Notes: generated from the sequence alone by a model not told the origin. 64,000 nt of DNA from Salinispora fenicalii (GCF_000514815.1 NZ_AZWQ01000015.1:70652-134651); one strand, 5' to 3'; counted from the stretch's first letter, positions 8,017 to 16,318 are shown. Made by a program: numbers and translations.

Positions 8017-9213
8017 ATGGCCTCGTCCGTCGATCCGCGCTTCGGGGTAGCACTGCGTGAGTTCCGGGAGCGGCGTGGTCTGTCGTTCCGATCCCTCGGG
8101 CAGCTCGCTCATCGGAGTAAGAGCCATCTGCAGGAGCTGGAGGCAGGACTCAAGGCTCCGACGGTCGACACGGCCTGCCACCTGGACCGGATTCTCGGCG
8201 CGGGAGGCGTGCTGGCTCGCCTGGTTGACGCACCGATCGACCATGCGGCCGAGGCCGGCGAGCTGCGGGCGAGAGTCGCCGCCAGTGATGTGGGCAGAGA
8301 CGTGCTCGAACGGATTGAACAGGGCGTGGATGACCTGGCCAGTTCCTATCCGACGTTGGCCCCGGCGGACTTGTTGCCGCTGGTGCGGCGACACCTCGCC
8401 GATGTGCGGCGGCTACTGGATGGACGGGTCACGCTTGCTCAACAACGGCGGTTGTTGGTTGCCGGTGCCTGGCTGGCGGTGCTGCGGGCGACCGTTCACA
8501 TCGACCTTCGACAGCGCACTGCTGCGGCTGCCCACCTGCGGGCTGCGCGTGACCTTGCCGAACATGCCGAGCATGGTGAGATCCAGGCATGGTGTCTGGA
8601 AACCCGGGCCTGGGACGTGCTGACTCAAGGTGACTACCGGAGGGCGCTCGATCTTTCCGGTCAAGCGCAGCGGGTCGCCCCGAAGGGCAGCTCTGCTCGG
8701 ATTCAGGCGACCGCCCAGGAGGCGCGCGCGTGGGCGCGGATGGGAGACGTCGGTGCGACTCGGCGAGCGCTGGACCGGGTGGAGCGGTTGACGGCGAATC
8801 TGCCCGTTCCGGAGCGGGCTGAGCACCACTATCGCTACGACCCCGCCAAGGCCGCCGCCTATACGGCCACGACGTTGGCGTGGGCGGGGGACCCCGGTGC
8901 CGAGCAGGTAGCGCGGGCGGTGCTGGCCGATCTGGACCCGCACGGAGATGGGGGAGCGCGGCCTCGTCGGTCCGCGTCAGCTCGTCTCGATCTTGGCCTT
9001 GCCCTGGTCGCCGCCGGCCAGCCCGACGAGGCGGTCGCCCTGGGGGTGCAGGCTGTGGCGTCCGGGCGGGTGGTGCCGTCGAACTGGTGGCGGGCTGCGG
9101 AACTGCTGACGAAGGTGGAACAGTCGGGGGCGCCGGAGGTCGCGGCATTGCGTGACCTGTGCGTCGAACACGCCCCGGGACGCCGACTATCGGCGGACAG
9201 CAAGCCCGGTTAG
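8017..9213 (+). CDS. XRE-family regulator with TPR-like sensor region
   Basis: A 398-aa predicted transcription factor. An N-terminal helix-turn-helix (FGVALREFRERRGLSFRSLGQLAHRSKSHLQELEAG is the Cro/CI-type domain, residues 9-45) is followed by a long helical region with TPR-like repeats from about residue 130 to 370. This architecture is frequent in Streptomyces and Micromonosporaceae. TTGGAGTGG upstream provides a ribosome-binding site. Two small genes and endonuclease V follow on the same strand, so it may control them. The ligand is unknown. Confidence 0.88.
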   Translation: MASSVDPRFGVALREFRERRGLSFRSLGQLAHRSKSHLQELEAGLKAPTVDTACHLDRILGAGGVLARLVDAPIDHAAEAGELRARVAASDVGRDVLERIEQGVDDLASSYPTLAPADLLPLVRRHLADVRRLLDGRVTLAQQRRLLVAGAWLAVLRATVHIDLRQRTAAAAHLRAARDLAEHAEHGEIQAWCLETRAWDVLTQGDYRRALDLSGQAQRVAPKGSSARIQATAQEARAWARMGDVGATRRALDRVERLTANLPVPERAEHHYRYDPAKAAAYTATTLAWAGDPGAEQVARAVLADLDPHGDGGARPRRSASARLDLGLALVAAGQPDEAVALGVQAVASGRVVPSNWWRAAELLTKVEQSGAPEVAALRDLCVEHAPGRRLSADSKPG

Positions 9214-9344
9214 CGGACACGCAGCGGCTAGATCGATGCCGTGTCCGGCGGGACGCTGGACCTCACCACACCGGGGCGCGGAGCGAGAGATGCATTGGCA
9301 GATGTCCCTCCGCGCCCTCAGGACGGAGGGCCGGACCTACGACC

Positions 9345-9707
9345 GTGGCAATTGGACTTCTGCGGCGAATCGTCAGTCGGCACCTCCCGTCGGCACCGGC
9401 TGGCTCCGGTATCGGCCAACGCATCCAGGCAATGGAGCAGGAGGCCGCGCGACAGCGGCTGTTGGACCAGGCGTGCGGCGCGCATCAACAATCGGCAGCA
9501 GGCAGCGAGGCTTCGGTGCCGCTGGAGCGGCGGGTCCCCTATGACGCGTACGTCCTGGCGGTCGCGCTGACTCTTGCGCGTCGGCATCGGTCGGTCTGGT
9601 GCTGGCGACGGTGGCGGCGGGTCTGCCGATGTGGCGGAGAACTACCGTGCCGTGCCCGACACCGGATTCCGATTAATCGCGGCCACTGGCCAGCGGAGGG
9701 GGAGTAG
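9345..9707 (+). CDS. Small Cys/Trp/Arg-rich hypothetical protein
   Basis: About 120 aa. An N-terminal helical part (LLRRIVSRHLPSAPAG ... MEQEAARQRLLDQACG) is followed by a more conserved-looking basic C-terminus, PYDAYVLAVALTLARRHRS, then WCWRRWRRVCRCGGELPC and RIPINRGHWPAEGE. Four Cys in the last 40 residues could bind a metal. The start is uncertain: GTG at 9345 has GGAGG 17 nt upstream; ATG at 9432 is an alternative. The stop TAG overlaps the GTG of the next gene, so the two are translationally coupled. The family is actinobacterial and unnamed as far as I recall. Confidence 0.6.
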   Translation: MAIGLLRRIVSRHLPSAPAGSGIGQRIQAMEQEAARQRLLDQACGAHQQSAAGSEASVPLERRVPYDAYVLAVALTLARRHRSVWCWRRWRRVCRCGGELPCRARHRIPINRGHWPAEGE

Positions 9708-9898
9708 TGAGCGACGGGCTGGAGCGGACGATCCTCACGGTGCACCTCCGAGGGCGTGACGGCATGTGTACCGGCTGCCGGGCATGGTGGTCGCGGTTGG
9801 TGCTATACCCGTGCTGGCAGGTGGAGTGGGCGACCAGCCGACAGGCGCGCGCGAGCGTCGCCCGGTTCCTGGATAGCCTCAGTTGTGCCTTGGAATGA
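9707..9898 (+). CDS. 63-aa hypothetical protein with CxxC motif
   Basis: Starts at a GTG inside the stop of the previous gene, with a strong GGAGGGGGA ribosome-binding site just upstream. The protein has a beta-hairpin-like start (LERTILTVHLRGRDGMCTGC), a CxxC at the end of that stretch and another Cys in LYPCWQVEWA, suggesting a small zinc- or redox-type fold, then a helix (RQARASVARFLDSL). The last 14 bases overlap the endonuclease V start. Function unknown. Confidence 0.7.
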   Translation: MSDGLERTILTVHLRGRDGMCTGCRAWWSRLVLYPCWQVEWATSRQARASVARFLDSLSCALE

Positions 9899-10553
9899 GC
9901 TCGATGCTGAGGAAGTTCAGCGACATCTTCGGCGTCAGGTTGATCTTTCGACCCGACTGGCCTCCTTTCCGGAGTCGGTGGTGGGGCTCGACGTGTCGTA
10001 CGAGAAAGCGACAAACCGGGTATGCGCGGCGGCTGTGGTGATTGAGCTGGAGTCGCTGGCGGTGACGGATATGGCGACGGTGGTTGGCGAGGTCACCTTT
10101 CCGTACGTTCCTGGCCTGCTGGCGTTCCGGGAAGCGCCGATTCTGCTGGAGGCGCTCCAGGGGCTGACGAATGAGCCGGAGGTGTTGGTCTGTGACGGCT
10201 ACGGCATCGCGCATCCGAGGCGCTTTGGTCTGGCCTGTCATCTCGGTGTGTTGACTGGGCTTCCGTCCTTCGGGGTCGCCAAGACCTCCTTTGTCGCCGA
10301 CTTTGTCGATCCAGGCCCTCGCCGTGGTGCCGGTTCACCGCTGCGGGAGGGCGGGGAGACGCTTGGCCGTGCGGTGCGTACGCAGGATGGGGTGAAGCCG
10401 GTCTTCGTCTCGGTCGGCCACCGAATCGGTCTTGACCAGGCCTGCGACATTACGCTGAAGTTGTGTCCGCGCTATCGGATTCCTGAGGCGACCCGTCAGG
10501 CGGATATCGCATCCCGGCGGATGCTGCGTACGGCAAGCTGGCCTGGAGGCTGA
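9885..10553 (+). CDS. nfi: Endonuclease V (deoxyinosine 3' endonuclease)
   Basis: A 222-aa repair nuclease that cuts DNA one phosphodiester 3' of deoxyinosine (deaminated adenine). Family marks: VVGLDVSYEKATNRVCAAAVV with the catalytic Asp, FPYVPGLLAFREAPILLEAL (PYxPGxLxFRE motif), VLVCDGYGIAHPRRFGLACHLG with the second Asp and conserved His, and GVAKTSFV. Start GTG 9885 places VPWNELDAEE at the N-terminus. TAGCCT lies 5 nt before it, so an internal leaderless promoter is possible besides co-transcription with the two small genes it overlaps. Confidence 0.93.
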   Translation: MPWNELDAEEVQRHLRRQVDLSTRLASFPESVVGLDVSYEKATNRVCAAAVVIELESLAVTDMATVVGEVTFPYVPGLLAFREAPILLEALQGLTNEPEVLVCDGYGIAHPRRFGLACHLGVLTGLPSFGVAKTSFVADFVDPGPRRGAGSPLREGGETLGRAVRTQDGVKPVFVSVGHRIGLDQACDITLKLCPRYRIPEATRQADIASRRMLRTASWPGG

Positions 10554-10621
10554 TCGCGGGCCGGGTCGCGCTACGTGCCGATCCGGGTCGCGGTCCGGGG
10601 TGTCGGTTCCATTCCGGGCGG

Positions 10622-10888
10622 TCAGGACGCCTGGCGGATGGACGGGCTGGTCAGCCAGGCGTCGGCCAGGTTGCTGACGGGGATGTCGAGAGCCCGGCTG
10701 AGGCAGACCACGGTGCCGAACGCCGGCGCGGGCAGGCGACCGGACTCGATTTTGCGCAGGGTCTCGGGGGAGATGCCGGCCGCCAGGGCCACCTCGACGA
10801 GGCTGCGGTCGGCCCGCGCGGCCCGGAGGGCGACCCCGAGGCGCTGGCCCGCGGCGATCTGCTCGGCGGTCAGGGGTTGGCGAACCAT
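10622..10888 (-). CDS. Small XRE-family repressor
   Basis: An 88-aa protein that is almost only a helix-turn-helix domain: LGVALRAARADRSLVEVALAAGISPETLRKIESGR covers the DNA-binding helices, and AFGTVVCLSRALDIPVSNL is the usual C-terminal helix. It is divergent from map across about 80 bp. TATCCT (10895-10900, minus strand) lies 6 nt before the ATG, so the mRNA is probably leaderless. An overlapping pair of AT-rich palindromes in the intergenic region is the obvious binding site, implying autorepression and control of map. Confidence 0.88.
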   Translation of the reverse strand: MVRQPLTAEQIAAGQRLGVALRAARADRSLVEVALAAGISPETLRKIESGRLPAPAFGTVVCLSRALDIPVSNLADAWLTSPSIRQAS

Positions 10889-10927
10889 GCCGGCAGGATA
10901 GCTCCCGATGCCCCCGCAGCACCGGGT

Positions 10928-10955
10928 GGTATAAAAATACGGTATTAAAATACCG
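10928..10955. promoter_or_regulatory. Operator between XRE repressor and map
   Basis: Two related AT-rich sites sit end to end: GGTATAAAAATAC (10928-10940) and the perfect inverted repeat CGGTATT-AA-AATACCG (10940-10955), which share one base. Each presents GTAT/ATAC half-sites. They stand out sharply in this GC-rich DNA and lie between the divergent starts at 10888 and 10972, about 16 bp before the map start. Confidence 0.75.
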
Positions 10956-10971
10956 CTAGCCGGGAGGCGTT

Positions 10972-11790
10972 GTGATCGAACTGAAGTCCGCCGAGGAGAT
11001 CGACCAGATGGCGGTCGCCGGCCAGTTCGTCGGTGAGTTGCTCGCCGAACTGAGCGAGGTCGCCGCGGTCGGCGTCAACCTGATGGATCTTGAACACCAC
11101 GCCCGCCGTCGGATCACGCAACGCGGTGCCAAGTCCTGCTACTGGGACTACGCTCCCTCGTTCGGCCGGGGCCCCTTCCGCAACGTCCTCTGCCTGTCGG
11201 TCAACGACGCGGTGCTGCACGGGCTGCCACACGACTATGTCCTCCGCGACGGTGACCTGCTCAGCATCGACATGGCGGTCGGTATCGACGGCTGGGTCGC
11301 CGACTCCGCGCTCTCCTTCATCGTCGGCACCCCCGCCCCGGCCGACCTCAAGCTGATCGAGGCCACCGAGGTCGCGCTCGCCGCCGGCATCGCCGCCGCC
11401 CAGCCCGGTGGCCGGCTCGGCGACATCTCCGCAGCGATCGGTCAGGTCGCGCACTCCTACGGCTACCTGGTCAACGGCGAGTTCGGCGGGCACGGCATCG
11501 GCCGCACCATGCACGAGGCCCCGCACGTGGCCAACAACGCCCGCGCCCGTCGCGGCCTGAAGCTCCACCCTGGCCTCACCATCGCCATCGAACCCTGGTT
11601 TTGCGCCTCCACCGATAAGATCAAGTTTGATGAGGATGGCTGGACGATCCGTTCCGCCGACGGCTCCCGTACCGCGCACTCCGAACACACGATCGCCATC
11701 ACCGCCACGGGCCCCCAGGTCCTGACCGGCCGCCCCGGCCGCGGTGCCACCGGCGCCGATCCCAGCGGCCGGCCCGCGACGGACTCCTGA
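10972..11790 (+). CDS. map: Type I methionine aminopeptidase
   Basis: A 272-aa enzyme that removes initiator Met from nascent proteins. All five metal ligands are present: Asp100 (SIDMAV), Asp111 (VADSAL), His174 (GGHGIGR), Glu207 (IAIEPW) and Glu238 (HSEHT). Compared with housekeeping MetAP it has CYWDYAPSFGRGPF and a non-standard N-terminus, and a Pro/Gly-rich C-terminal tail of about 25 residues. The GTG start has GGGAGG 5-6 nt upstream. The dedicated repressor next door suggests this is a conditionally expressed extra MetAP; a second, housekeeping copy is expected elsewhere. Confidence 0.94.
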   Translation: MIELKSAEEIDQMAVAGQFVGELLAELSEVAAVGVNLMDLEHHARRRITQRGAKSCYWDYAPSFGRGPFRNVLCLSVNDAVLHGLPHDYVLRDGDLLSIDMAVGIDGWVADSALSFIVGTPAPADLKLIEATEVALAAGIAAAQPGGRLGDISAAIGQVAHSYGYLVNGEFGGHGIGRTMHEAPHVANNARARRGLKLHPGLTIAIEPWFCASTDKIKFDEDGWTIRSADGSRTAHSEHTIAITATGPQVLTGRPGRGATGADPSGRPATDS

Positions 11791-11827
11791 GCCGACCCCA
11801 AGAGGTCGCCGTACCGGATCGGGCGGG

Positions 11828-12190
11828 TCAGCTGATGTAGTGCAGGATCACGTTGTGTACGTGGTGGCTCTTGTGGGAGCCGCGGAACTCCACCTCGTAG
11901 GTGTGCGTGCCGACGTGGATGGCGATGGCGCCGGTGGAGAAGAACGAGCCGCCCCACGACTTGTTGCTGACCACGCTCACGCTGGTGATCTTCGCGTACG
12001 GGATGCTGGTGATCGCGTAGCGTTTGCCGATGAACGAGCGGTCCTGAATGATCACGCGTCGGTCGGTCACACCGATGAAGCCGGTACCGGTGCCGACGGC
12101 GTCATAGACGGCGATGATCTGCTCGCCCTCAAGCAGCCCGCTCTGGATCTGCTGCAGCTGCTCCTTGCGGTCGTACGTCGCGTTCGCCAT
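11828..12190 (-). CDS. Bacterial PH-domain protein
   Basis: A 120-aa protein made of one small beta-barrel PH-like domain. LLEGEQIIAVYDAVGTGTGFIGVTDRRVIIQD is the typical opening, then YAITSIPYAKITSVSV and AIAIHVGTHTYEVEFRGSHKSHHV, and a closing helix (VILHYIS). Relatives are often described only as PH domain-containing (YokE/SHOCT-associated) and their role is unclear. TACGCT (12197-12202 on the minus strand) lies 6 nt before the ATG, a leaderless promoter layout. Confidence 0.8.
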   Translation of the reverse strand: MANATYDRKEQLQQIQSGLLEGEQIIAVYDAVGTGTGFIGVTDRRVIIQDRSFIGKRYAITSIPYAKITSVSVVSNKSWGGSFFSTGAIAIHVGTHTYEVEFRGSHKSHHVHNVILHYIS

Positions 12191-12279
12191 GCCCTCAGCG
12201 TAAGTATCGCGAGCACATCGAAGGCCGGCGAAGTGGCTGGTGGTGGGCGGCTCGGTTACTGGCAGCCTGTCTCGTGGCC

Positions 12280-12576
12280 TCAGGGCTCGGTGACGGCGCG
12301 GTACGCGTCCTCGATGCGGGCGGCCAGTAGGACTTCGCCCTCGGTCAGCGGCACCCTCTCGTGGCCGACCCGTATCTCGGTCTGGTCGGCGTGGCGGCTG
12401 ATCTCGGGGCGAAGGTGTAGCGCGTCAGCAACCACCTGCACCCGCTCGGTGAGCGCCGCATGTTGGGAGTCGTCGATGGGGAGCGTCCGTCGGATCCCTT
12501 CGCCCTCCCGGGTCCAACCGGGTAGCAGGGTCAGCGCATCGTTGAGATAGTTGTGCTTACCCCGTCCGAACGGCAT
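12280..12576 (-). CDS. Pterin-4a-carbinolamine dehydratase-like protein
   Basis: About 98 aa with a PCD/DCoH-like pattern: a Trp in LLPGWTREGEGIRRTL, a central helix (ALTERVQVVADALHLRPEI) and a C-terminal TEGEVLLAARIEDAYRA helix. The classical catalytic HHP motif is missing (RPEISRH in its place), so a dehydratase reaction is doubtful. The ATG at 12576 (MPFGRGKHNY) has GGGAGG about 13 nt upstream; an ATG at 12600 would add 8 residues but would bury that site. Confidence 0.6.
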   Translation of the reverse strand: MPFGRGKHNYLNDALTLLPGWTREGEGIRRTLPIDDSQHAALTERVQVVADALHLRPEISRHADQTEIRVGHERVPLTEGEVLLAARIEDAYRAVTEP

Positions 12577-12764
12577 GCGTACCACCACACCTCCCGGCAT
12601 CGTTGCTGGCTTGTGGCCTAATCGTCGCTTTTCCGTGTCGTTTAGGTGGACTAAGTCTGTCCCTTTGCAGGAACTGTGTCCACGGCCACACTTCCGGGAC
12701 TTCCTGGCTTGATGGGTTGGTCACGGTACCCAAACCGACGATTGATCTGGCACGCTGGACGCTC

Positions 12765-13205
12765 GTGCGGACCGAACAGGCAAGCGATGGCGGCCGGGTC
12801 GAGCGACCCGAGCCGAAGGTAGTCGTCGGCGCGGCGATCATCCAGAACGGTCGGGTGCTGGCCTGTGCGCGGTCTGCCCCGCCAGAGGTGGCGGGCCGGT
12901 GGGAGTTCCCCGGCGGCAAGGTGGAGCCGGGGGAGAGCGAGACCGCGGCGCTACTGCGCGAGTGCGCCGAGGAACTGGCCGTCCGGGTGGAGATCGGTGA
13001 CCGGGTTGGCCGGAGTGTTCGGATGGCCCACGGGCGCTCAGTGCTGAAGGTGTACCTGGCCCGGCTGCTGCACGACGACCAGCCGCAGGCATTGGAGCAC
13101 TCGGCGTTGCGTTGGCTCTCCGCAGCCGAGTTGGACAGCGTCACCTGGCTACCCGCCGATGCCCCGATTGTCGCCGCGCTCCGCCCGCTGCTGGCCGCCG
13201 GCTGA
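12765..13205 (+). CDS. MutT-type NUDIX hydrolase
   Basis: About 146 aa. Members cleave (d)NTPs, classically 8-oxo-dGTP, to monophosphates. A VVGAAIIQNGRVLACARS strand pair is followed by the NUDIX box GGKVEPGESETAALLRECAEEL, complete for the metal-binding Glu residues (REcxEE). WEFPGGK before it is typical of MutT-like members. The GTG at 12765 gives the usual family length; the frame is open further upstream and no ribosome-binding site settles the start. A long perfect hairpin follows the stop. Confidence 0.88.
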   Translation: MRTEQASDGGRVERPEPKVVVGAAIIQNGRVLACARSAPPEVAGRWEFPGGKVEPGESETAALLRECAEELAVRVEIGDRVGRSVRMAHGRSVLKVYLARLLHDDQPQALEHSALRWLSAAELDSVTWLPADAPIVAALRPLLAAG

Positions 13206-13239
13206 CCCGTAGCAGAACCGGAGGGGCGACCCGAAAACG

Positions 13240-13273
13240 GACAGGGCCGGCGGAGTCTGCCGCCGGCCCTGTC
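13240..13273. terminator. Bidirectional terminator between MutT gene and sdhB
   Basis: A perfect 14-bp stem GACAGGGCCGGCGG / CCGCCGGCCCTGTC with a 6-nt loop (AGTCTG) lies between the convergent 3' ends of the MutT-like gene and sdhB, 17 bp from the sdhB stop. Symmetry lets it serve both strands. Confidence 0.85.
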
Positions 13274-13289
13274 ATCGTCGCTGTTGTGT

Positions 13290-14390
13290 TCAGTGCTTGT
13301 CCTGCTCCGGGTGGGCGTAGTTCAGGTGCTCCGGTGGCAGCGGGAAGCTCACGTCCTCGCCGAATGGCGACGGTGCCGCCGGCCGGTCGAAGGTGAGCTC
13401 GGTCAGCGGCAGCTTGCCGGACTCGTCCAGTGTCGGGGCGGTCGGCTTCGGCACCTCGCGGTGCCAGTTGACACCCGCCTGCGCCTGCGCCTCGGCCTTC
13501 GGGTCGTGCGACGCTCCCGCGTGTGAGTGGAACCCGGGCGGGCCGGCCGCGGGGGCGCGCACGGCGCCCGGGGAGTGCTCGCTGGTCACGCTGGTCTGAG
13601 GCACCTGACCCCTCCGGAAGATCTTGTTACCAAGCCAAACAAGAGGATCATACTTCCGGTCGACTACCCGCTCCTTCATGGGGATAATCCCGTTGTCGGT
13701 GATCTTGATGTGCTCGGGGCAGACCTCGGTGCAGCACTTGGTGATGTTGCAGTAGCCCAGGCCCTGTTCGGCCTGCGCGTACTCCTTGCGGTCGTCCCGC
13801 GCGTCCAGCGGGTGCATGTCCAACTCAGCCGCCCGGATGAAGTACCGCGGTCCGGAAAAGGCTGGTTTGTTCTCCTCATGGTCCCGGATCACGTGACAGA
13901 CCGTCTGGCAGAGGAAACACTCGATGCACTTGCGGAACTCCTGCGAGCGCTCGACGTCCACCTGCTGCATCCGGTAGTCGCCCGGAGCGACACCAGGGGG
14001 CGGCGCGAAGGCCGGTGTCTCCCGGGCCTTCTCGTAATTGAACGAGACATCGGTGACCAGGTCTCGAACGATCGGGAACGTTCGTAGCGGCGTGACCGAG
14101 ATCGTCTCGTCTTCGGTGAAGGTCGACATCCGGGTCATGCAGGCTAGCTTCGGTTTGCCGTTGATCTCTACCGAGCAGGAGCCGCACTTGCCGGCCTTGC
14201 AGTTCCAGCGGCAGGCGAGGTCCGGCGCCTCGGTGCTCTGCAGGCGGTGGATGATGTCGAGGACGACCTCGCCCTCTTTCACCTCGACCAGATACTCCTT
14301 CAGGTCGCCACCGGTCTCGTCGCCCCGCCAGATGCGGAACTGCCGCTTCGTGGCCGGTGCGCCGGCCGCCTGGCTCTTCTCAGTTCCCAT
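13290..14390 (-). CDS. sdhB: Succinate dehydrogenase iron-sulfur subunit with C-terminal extension
   Basis: A 366-aa electron-transfer subunit of complex II. The [2Fe-2S] domain shows CRWNCKAGKCGSC and a later KLAC; the [4Fe-4S]/[3Fe-4S] domain shows CIECFLCQTVC and CNITKCCTEVCPEH. Homologous sequence ends near residue 255 (NKIFRRGQVP). The following about 110 residues are Pro/Ala/His-rich (HSHAGASHDPKAEAQAQAG, PEHLNYAHPEQDKH) and are not part of the standard fold; mycobacterial Sdh1 SdhB is about 248 aa. The gene starts 3 nt after the sdhA stop, last in sdhC-sdhA-sdhB. Confidence 0.95.
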   Translation of the reverse strand: MGTEKSQAAGAPATKRQFRIWRGDETGGDLKEYLVEVKEGEVVLDIIHRLQSTEAPDLACRWNCKAGKCGSCSVEINGKPKLACMTRMSTFTEDETISVTPLRTFPIVRDLVTDVSFNYEKARETPAFAPPPGVAPGDYRMQQVDVERSQEFRKCIECFLCQTVCHVIRDHEENKPAFSGPRYFIRAAELDMHPLDARDDRKEYAQAEQGLGYCNITKCCTEVCPEHIKITDNGIIPMKERVVDRKYDPLVWLGNKIFRRGQVPQTSVTSEHSPGAVRAPAAGPPGFHSHAGASHDPKAEAQAQAGVNWHREVPKPTAPTLDESGKLPLTELTFDRPAAPSPFGEDVSFPLPPEHLNYAHPEQDKH

Positions 14391-14393
14391 TCC

Positions 14394-16307
14394 TCAGCGC
14401 TCCTCCTCAGTGAGGGCGTCGAACTCCGCCAGCTCCTCGTCGGTCAGGTACTTGGCCAACTCCGCGCGGTCGAAGAGCGTGAAGAGCTCCGGCCGCATCC
14501 GCGGTAGCGGCTTGCGGTCCAGGTGCACGATGTCGCCCTCCAGGGAGCAGACCTGGTTGACCCGCCGCCAGGCCGGGTCCATCGTCGGGTGATCCTCCCG
14601 GGTGTGGCCGCCCCGCGACTCCCGCCGCTCCAGCGCCGCCTTCGCGGTGCACTCGGAGACCACCAGCATGTTGCGGAGATCCAGGGCAAGGTGCCAGCCC
14701 GGGTTGTAGCGCCGGCCGCCCGCCGCGCTCACCTTGGCCACGCGTTCGCGAAGCTCCCCGAGCCGGGCCAGCGCGTCAACCAGCTCGCCCTCCCGCCGAA
14801 TGATGCCGACCAGGTCGCCCATCACCGCCTGGAGGTCCTGCTGCAGGACGTACGGGCTCTCGCCGGTGTCCCGCTGCAGCGGGGCCAGGGCCGTCTCCAC
14901 CGCGGTCTCCACCGCCGGCACCGGGACCCGGGGTCGGGACGCCAACCCGTCGGCGTACGAGGCGGCGTGTCCGCCCGCCCGCTTGCCGAAGACCAGCAGA
15001 TCCGACAGGGAGTTGCCGCCGAGCCGGTTGGAGCCGTGCATCCCGCCGGAGACCTCACCGGCGGCGAAGAGCCCGCGGACGTGGCCGAACGCGGCACCGG
15101 AGTCGGGGTCGACCTCCACCCCACCCATGACGTAGTGGCAGGTCGGCCCGACCTCCATCGGCTCCCGGGTGATGTCGACATCGGCCAGCTCCTTGAACTG
15201 GTGATACATCGACGGGAGGCGACGACGGATCTCCTCCGCCGGCAGCCGGGAGGCGATGTCCAGGTACACGCCCCCAGCAGGAGTGCCCCGCCCCGCCTTG
15301 ACCTCGCTGTTGATGGCCCGGGCTACCTCGTCGCGTGGAAGCAGCTCCGGTGGACGCCGGTTGTTGTCCGGGTCCTCGTACCAGCGGTCCGCCTCGGCCT
15401 CAGTGTCCGCGTACTGCTTCCGGAACACATCCGGCACGTAGTCGAACATGAACCGCTTGCCCTCGGAGTTCTTCAGAACCCCGCCGTCCCCGCGGACCGA
15501 CTCGGTGACCAGGATGCCCTTCACCGAGGGCGGCCAGACCATGCCGGTCGGGTGGAACTGAAGAAACTCCATGTTGATCAGCGTTGCTCCGGCGCGCAGC
15601 GCCAGCGCGTGGCCGTCCCCGGTGTACTCCCAGGAGTTCGAGGTGACCTTGTACGAGCGGCCGACCCCACCGGTCGCCAGCACCACGGCCGGCGCCTCGA
15701 AGAGGATGAACTCCCCCGACTCCCGGTAGTAGCCGAAGGCGCCGGCGACCCGGTCACCGTCGAGCAGTAGCTCGGTGATGGTGGTCTCGGAGAAGACCCG
15801 GATCCGGGCATCGTAGGAGCCGTGCTCGCGCTGATCTTCCTGCTGGAGGGAGACGATCTTCTGCTGGAGGGTGCGGATCAGCTCCAGGCCGGTACGGTCG
15901 CCCACGTGCGCAAGGCGTGGGTACTCGTGCCCGCCGAAGTTGCGCTGGGAGATCTTCCCGTCCTTCGTCCGGTCGAAGAGAGCGCCGTAGGTCTCCAGCT
16001 CCCAGATTCGCTGCGGCGACTCCTTCGCGTGCAGCTCGGCCATGCGGAAGTTGTTCAGGAACTTGCCGCCGCGCATGGTGTCGCGGAAGTGCACCTGCCA
16101 GCTGTCCCGGCTGTTCACGTTCCCCATCGCGGCGGCGGCGCCGCCCTCGGCCATCACCGTGTGCGCCTTGCCGAAGAGCGACTTCGAGATGATCGCGGTC
16201 TTCTTGCCGGCCAGCCGGGCCTCGATCGCCGCCCGCAGCCCGGCGCCGCCGGCCCCGATCACGACGACGTCGTAGTGGTGTCGTTCGATTCGCGTGGTAG
16301 TGGTCAT
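14394..16307 (-). CDS. sdhA: Succinate dehydrogenase flavoprotein subunit
   Basis: A 637-aa FAD subunit that oxidises succinate to fumarate on the inner face of the membrane. VVVIGAGGAGLRAAIEA is the dinucleotide-binding start, KAHTVMAEGGAAAA carries the His normally bound covalently to FAD, and GSNRLGGNSLSDLL is the conserved substrate/FAD region near the C-terminal third. The start MTTTTRIERHHYDVVV is set by homology; the reading frame upstream is open only because it lies antiparallel to coding sequence. Length and gene order (C-A-B) match the mycobacterial Sdh1 type (Rv0249c-Rv0247c, from memory). Confidence 0.96.
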   Translation of the reverse strand: MTTTTRIERHHYDVVVIGAGGAGLRAAIEARLAGKKTAIISKSLFGKAHTVMAEGGAAAAMGNVNSRDSWQVHFRDTMRGGKFLNNFRMAELHAKESPQRIWELETYGALFDRTKDGKISQRNFGGHEYPRLAHVGDRTGLELIRTLQQKIVSLQQEDQREHGSYDARIRVFSETTITELLLDGDRVAGAFGYYRESGEFILFEAPAVVLATGGVGRSYKVTSNSWEYTGDGHALALRAGATLINMEFLQFHPTGMVWPPSVKGILVTESVRGDGGVLKNSEGKRFMFDYVPDVFRKQYADTEAEADRWYEDPDNNRRPPELLPRDEVARAINSEVKAGRGTPAGGVYLDIASRLPAEEIRRRLPSMYHQFKELADVDITREPMEVGPTCHYVMGGVEVDPDSGAAFGHVRGLFAAGEVSGGMHGSNRLGGNSLSDLLVFGKRAGGHAASYADGLASRPRVPVPAVETAVETALAPLQRDTGESPYVLQQDLQAVMGDLVGIIRREGELVDALARLGELRERVAKVSAAGGRRYNPGWHLALDLRNMLVVSECTAKAALERRESRGGHTREDHPTMDPAWRRVNQVCSLEGDIVHLDRKPLPRMRPELFTLFDRAELAKYLTDEELAEFDALTEEER

Positions 16308-16318
16308 GTCGGGGCCCT

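Noticed and set aside
14523..15770. 415-codon plus-strand frame, opposite sdhA
   Set aside because: Antisense shadow; sdhA motifs on the minus strand are unambiguous.
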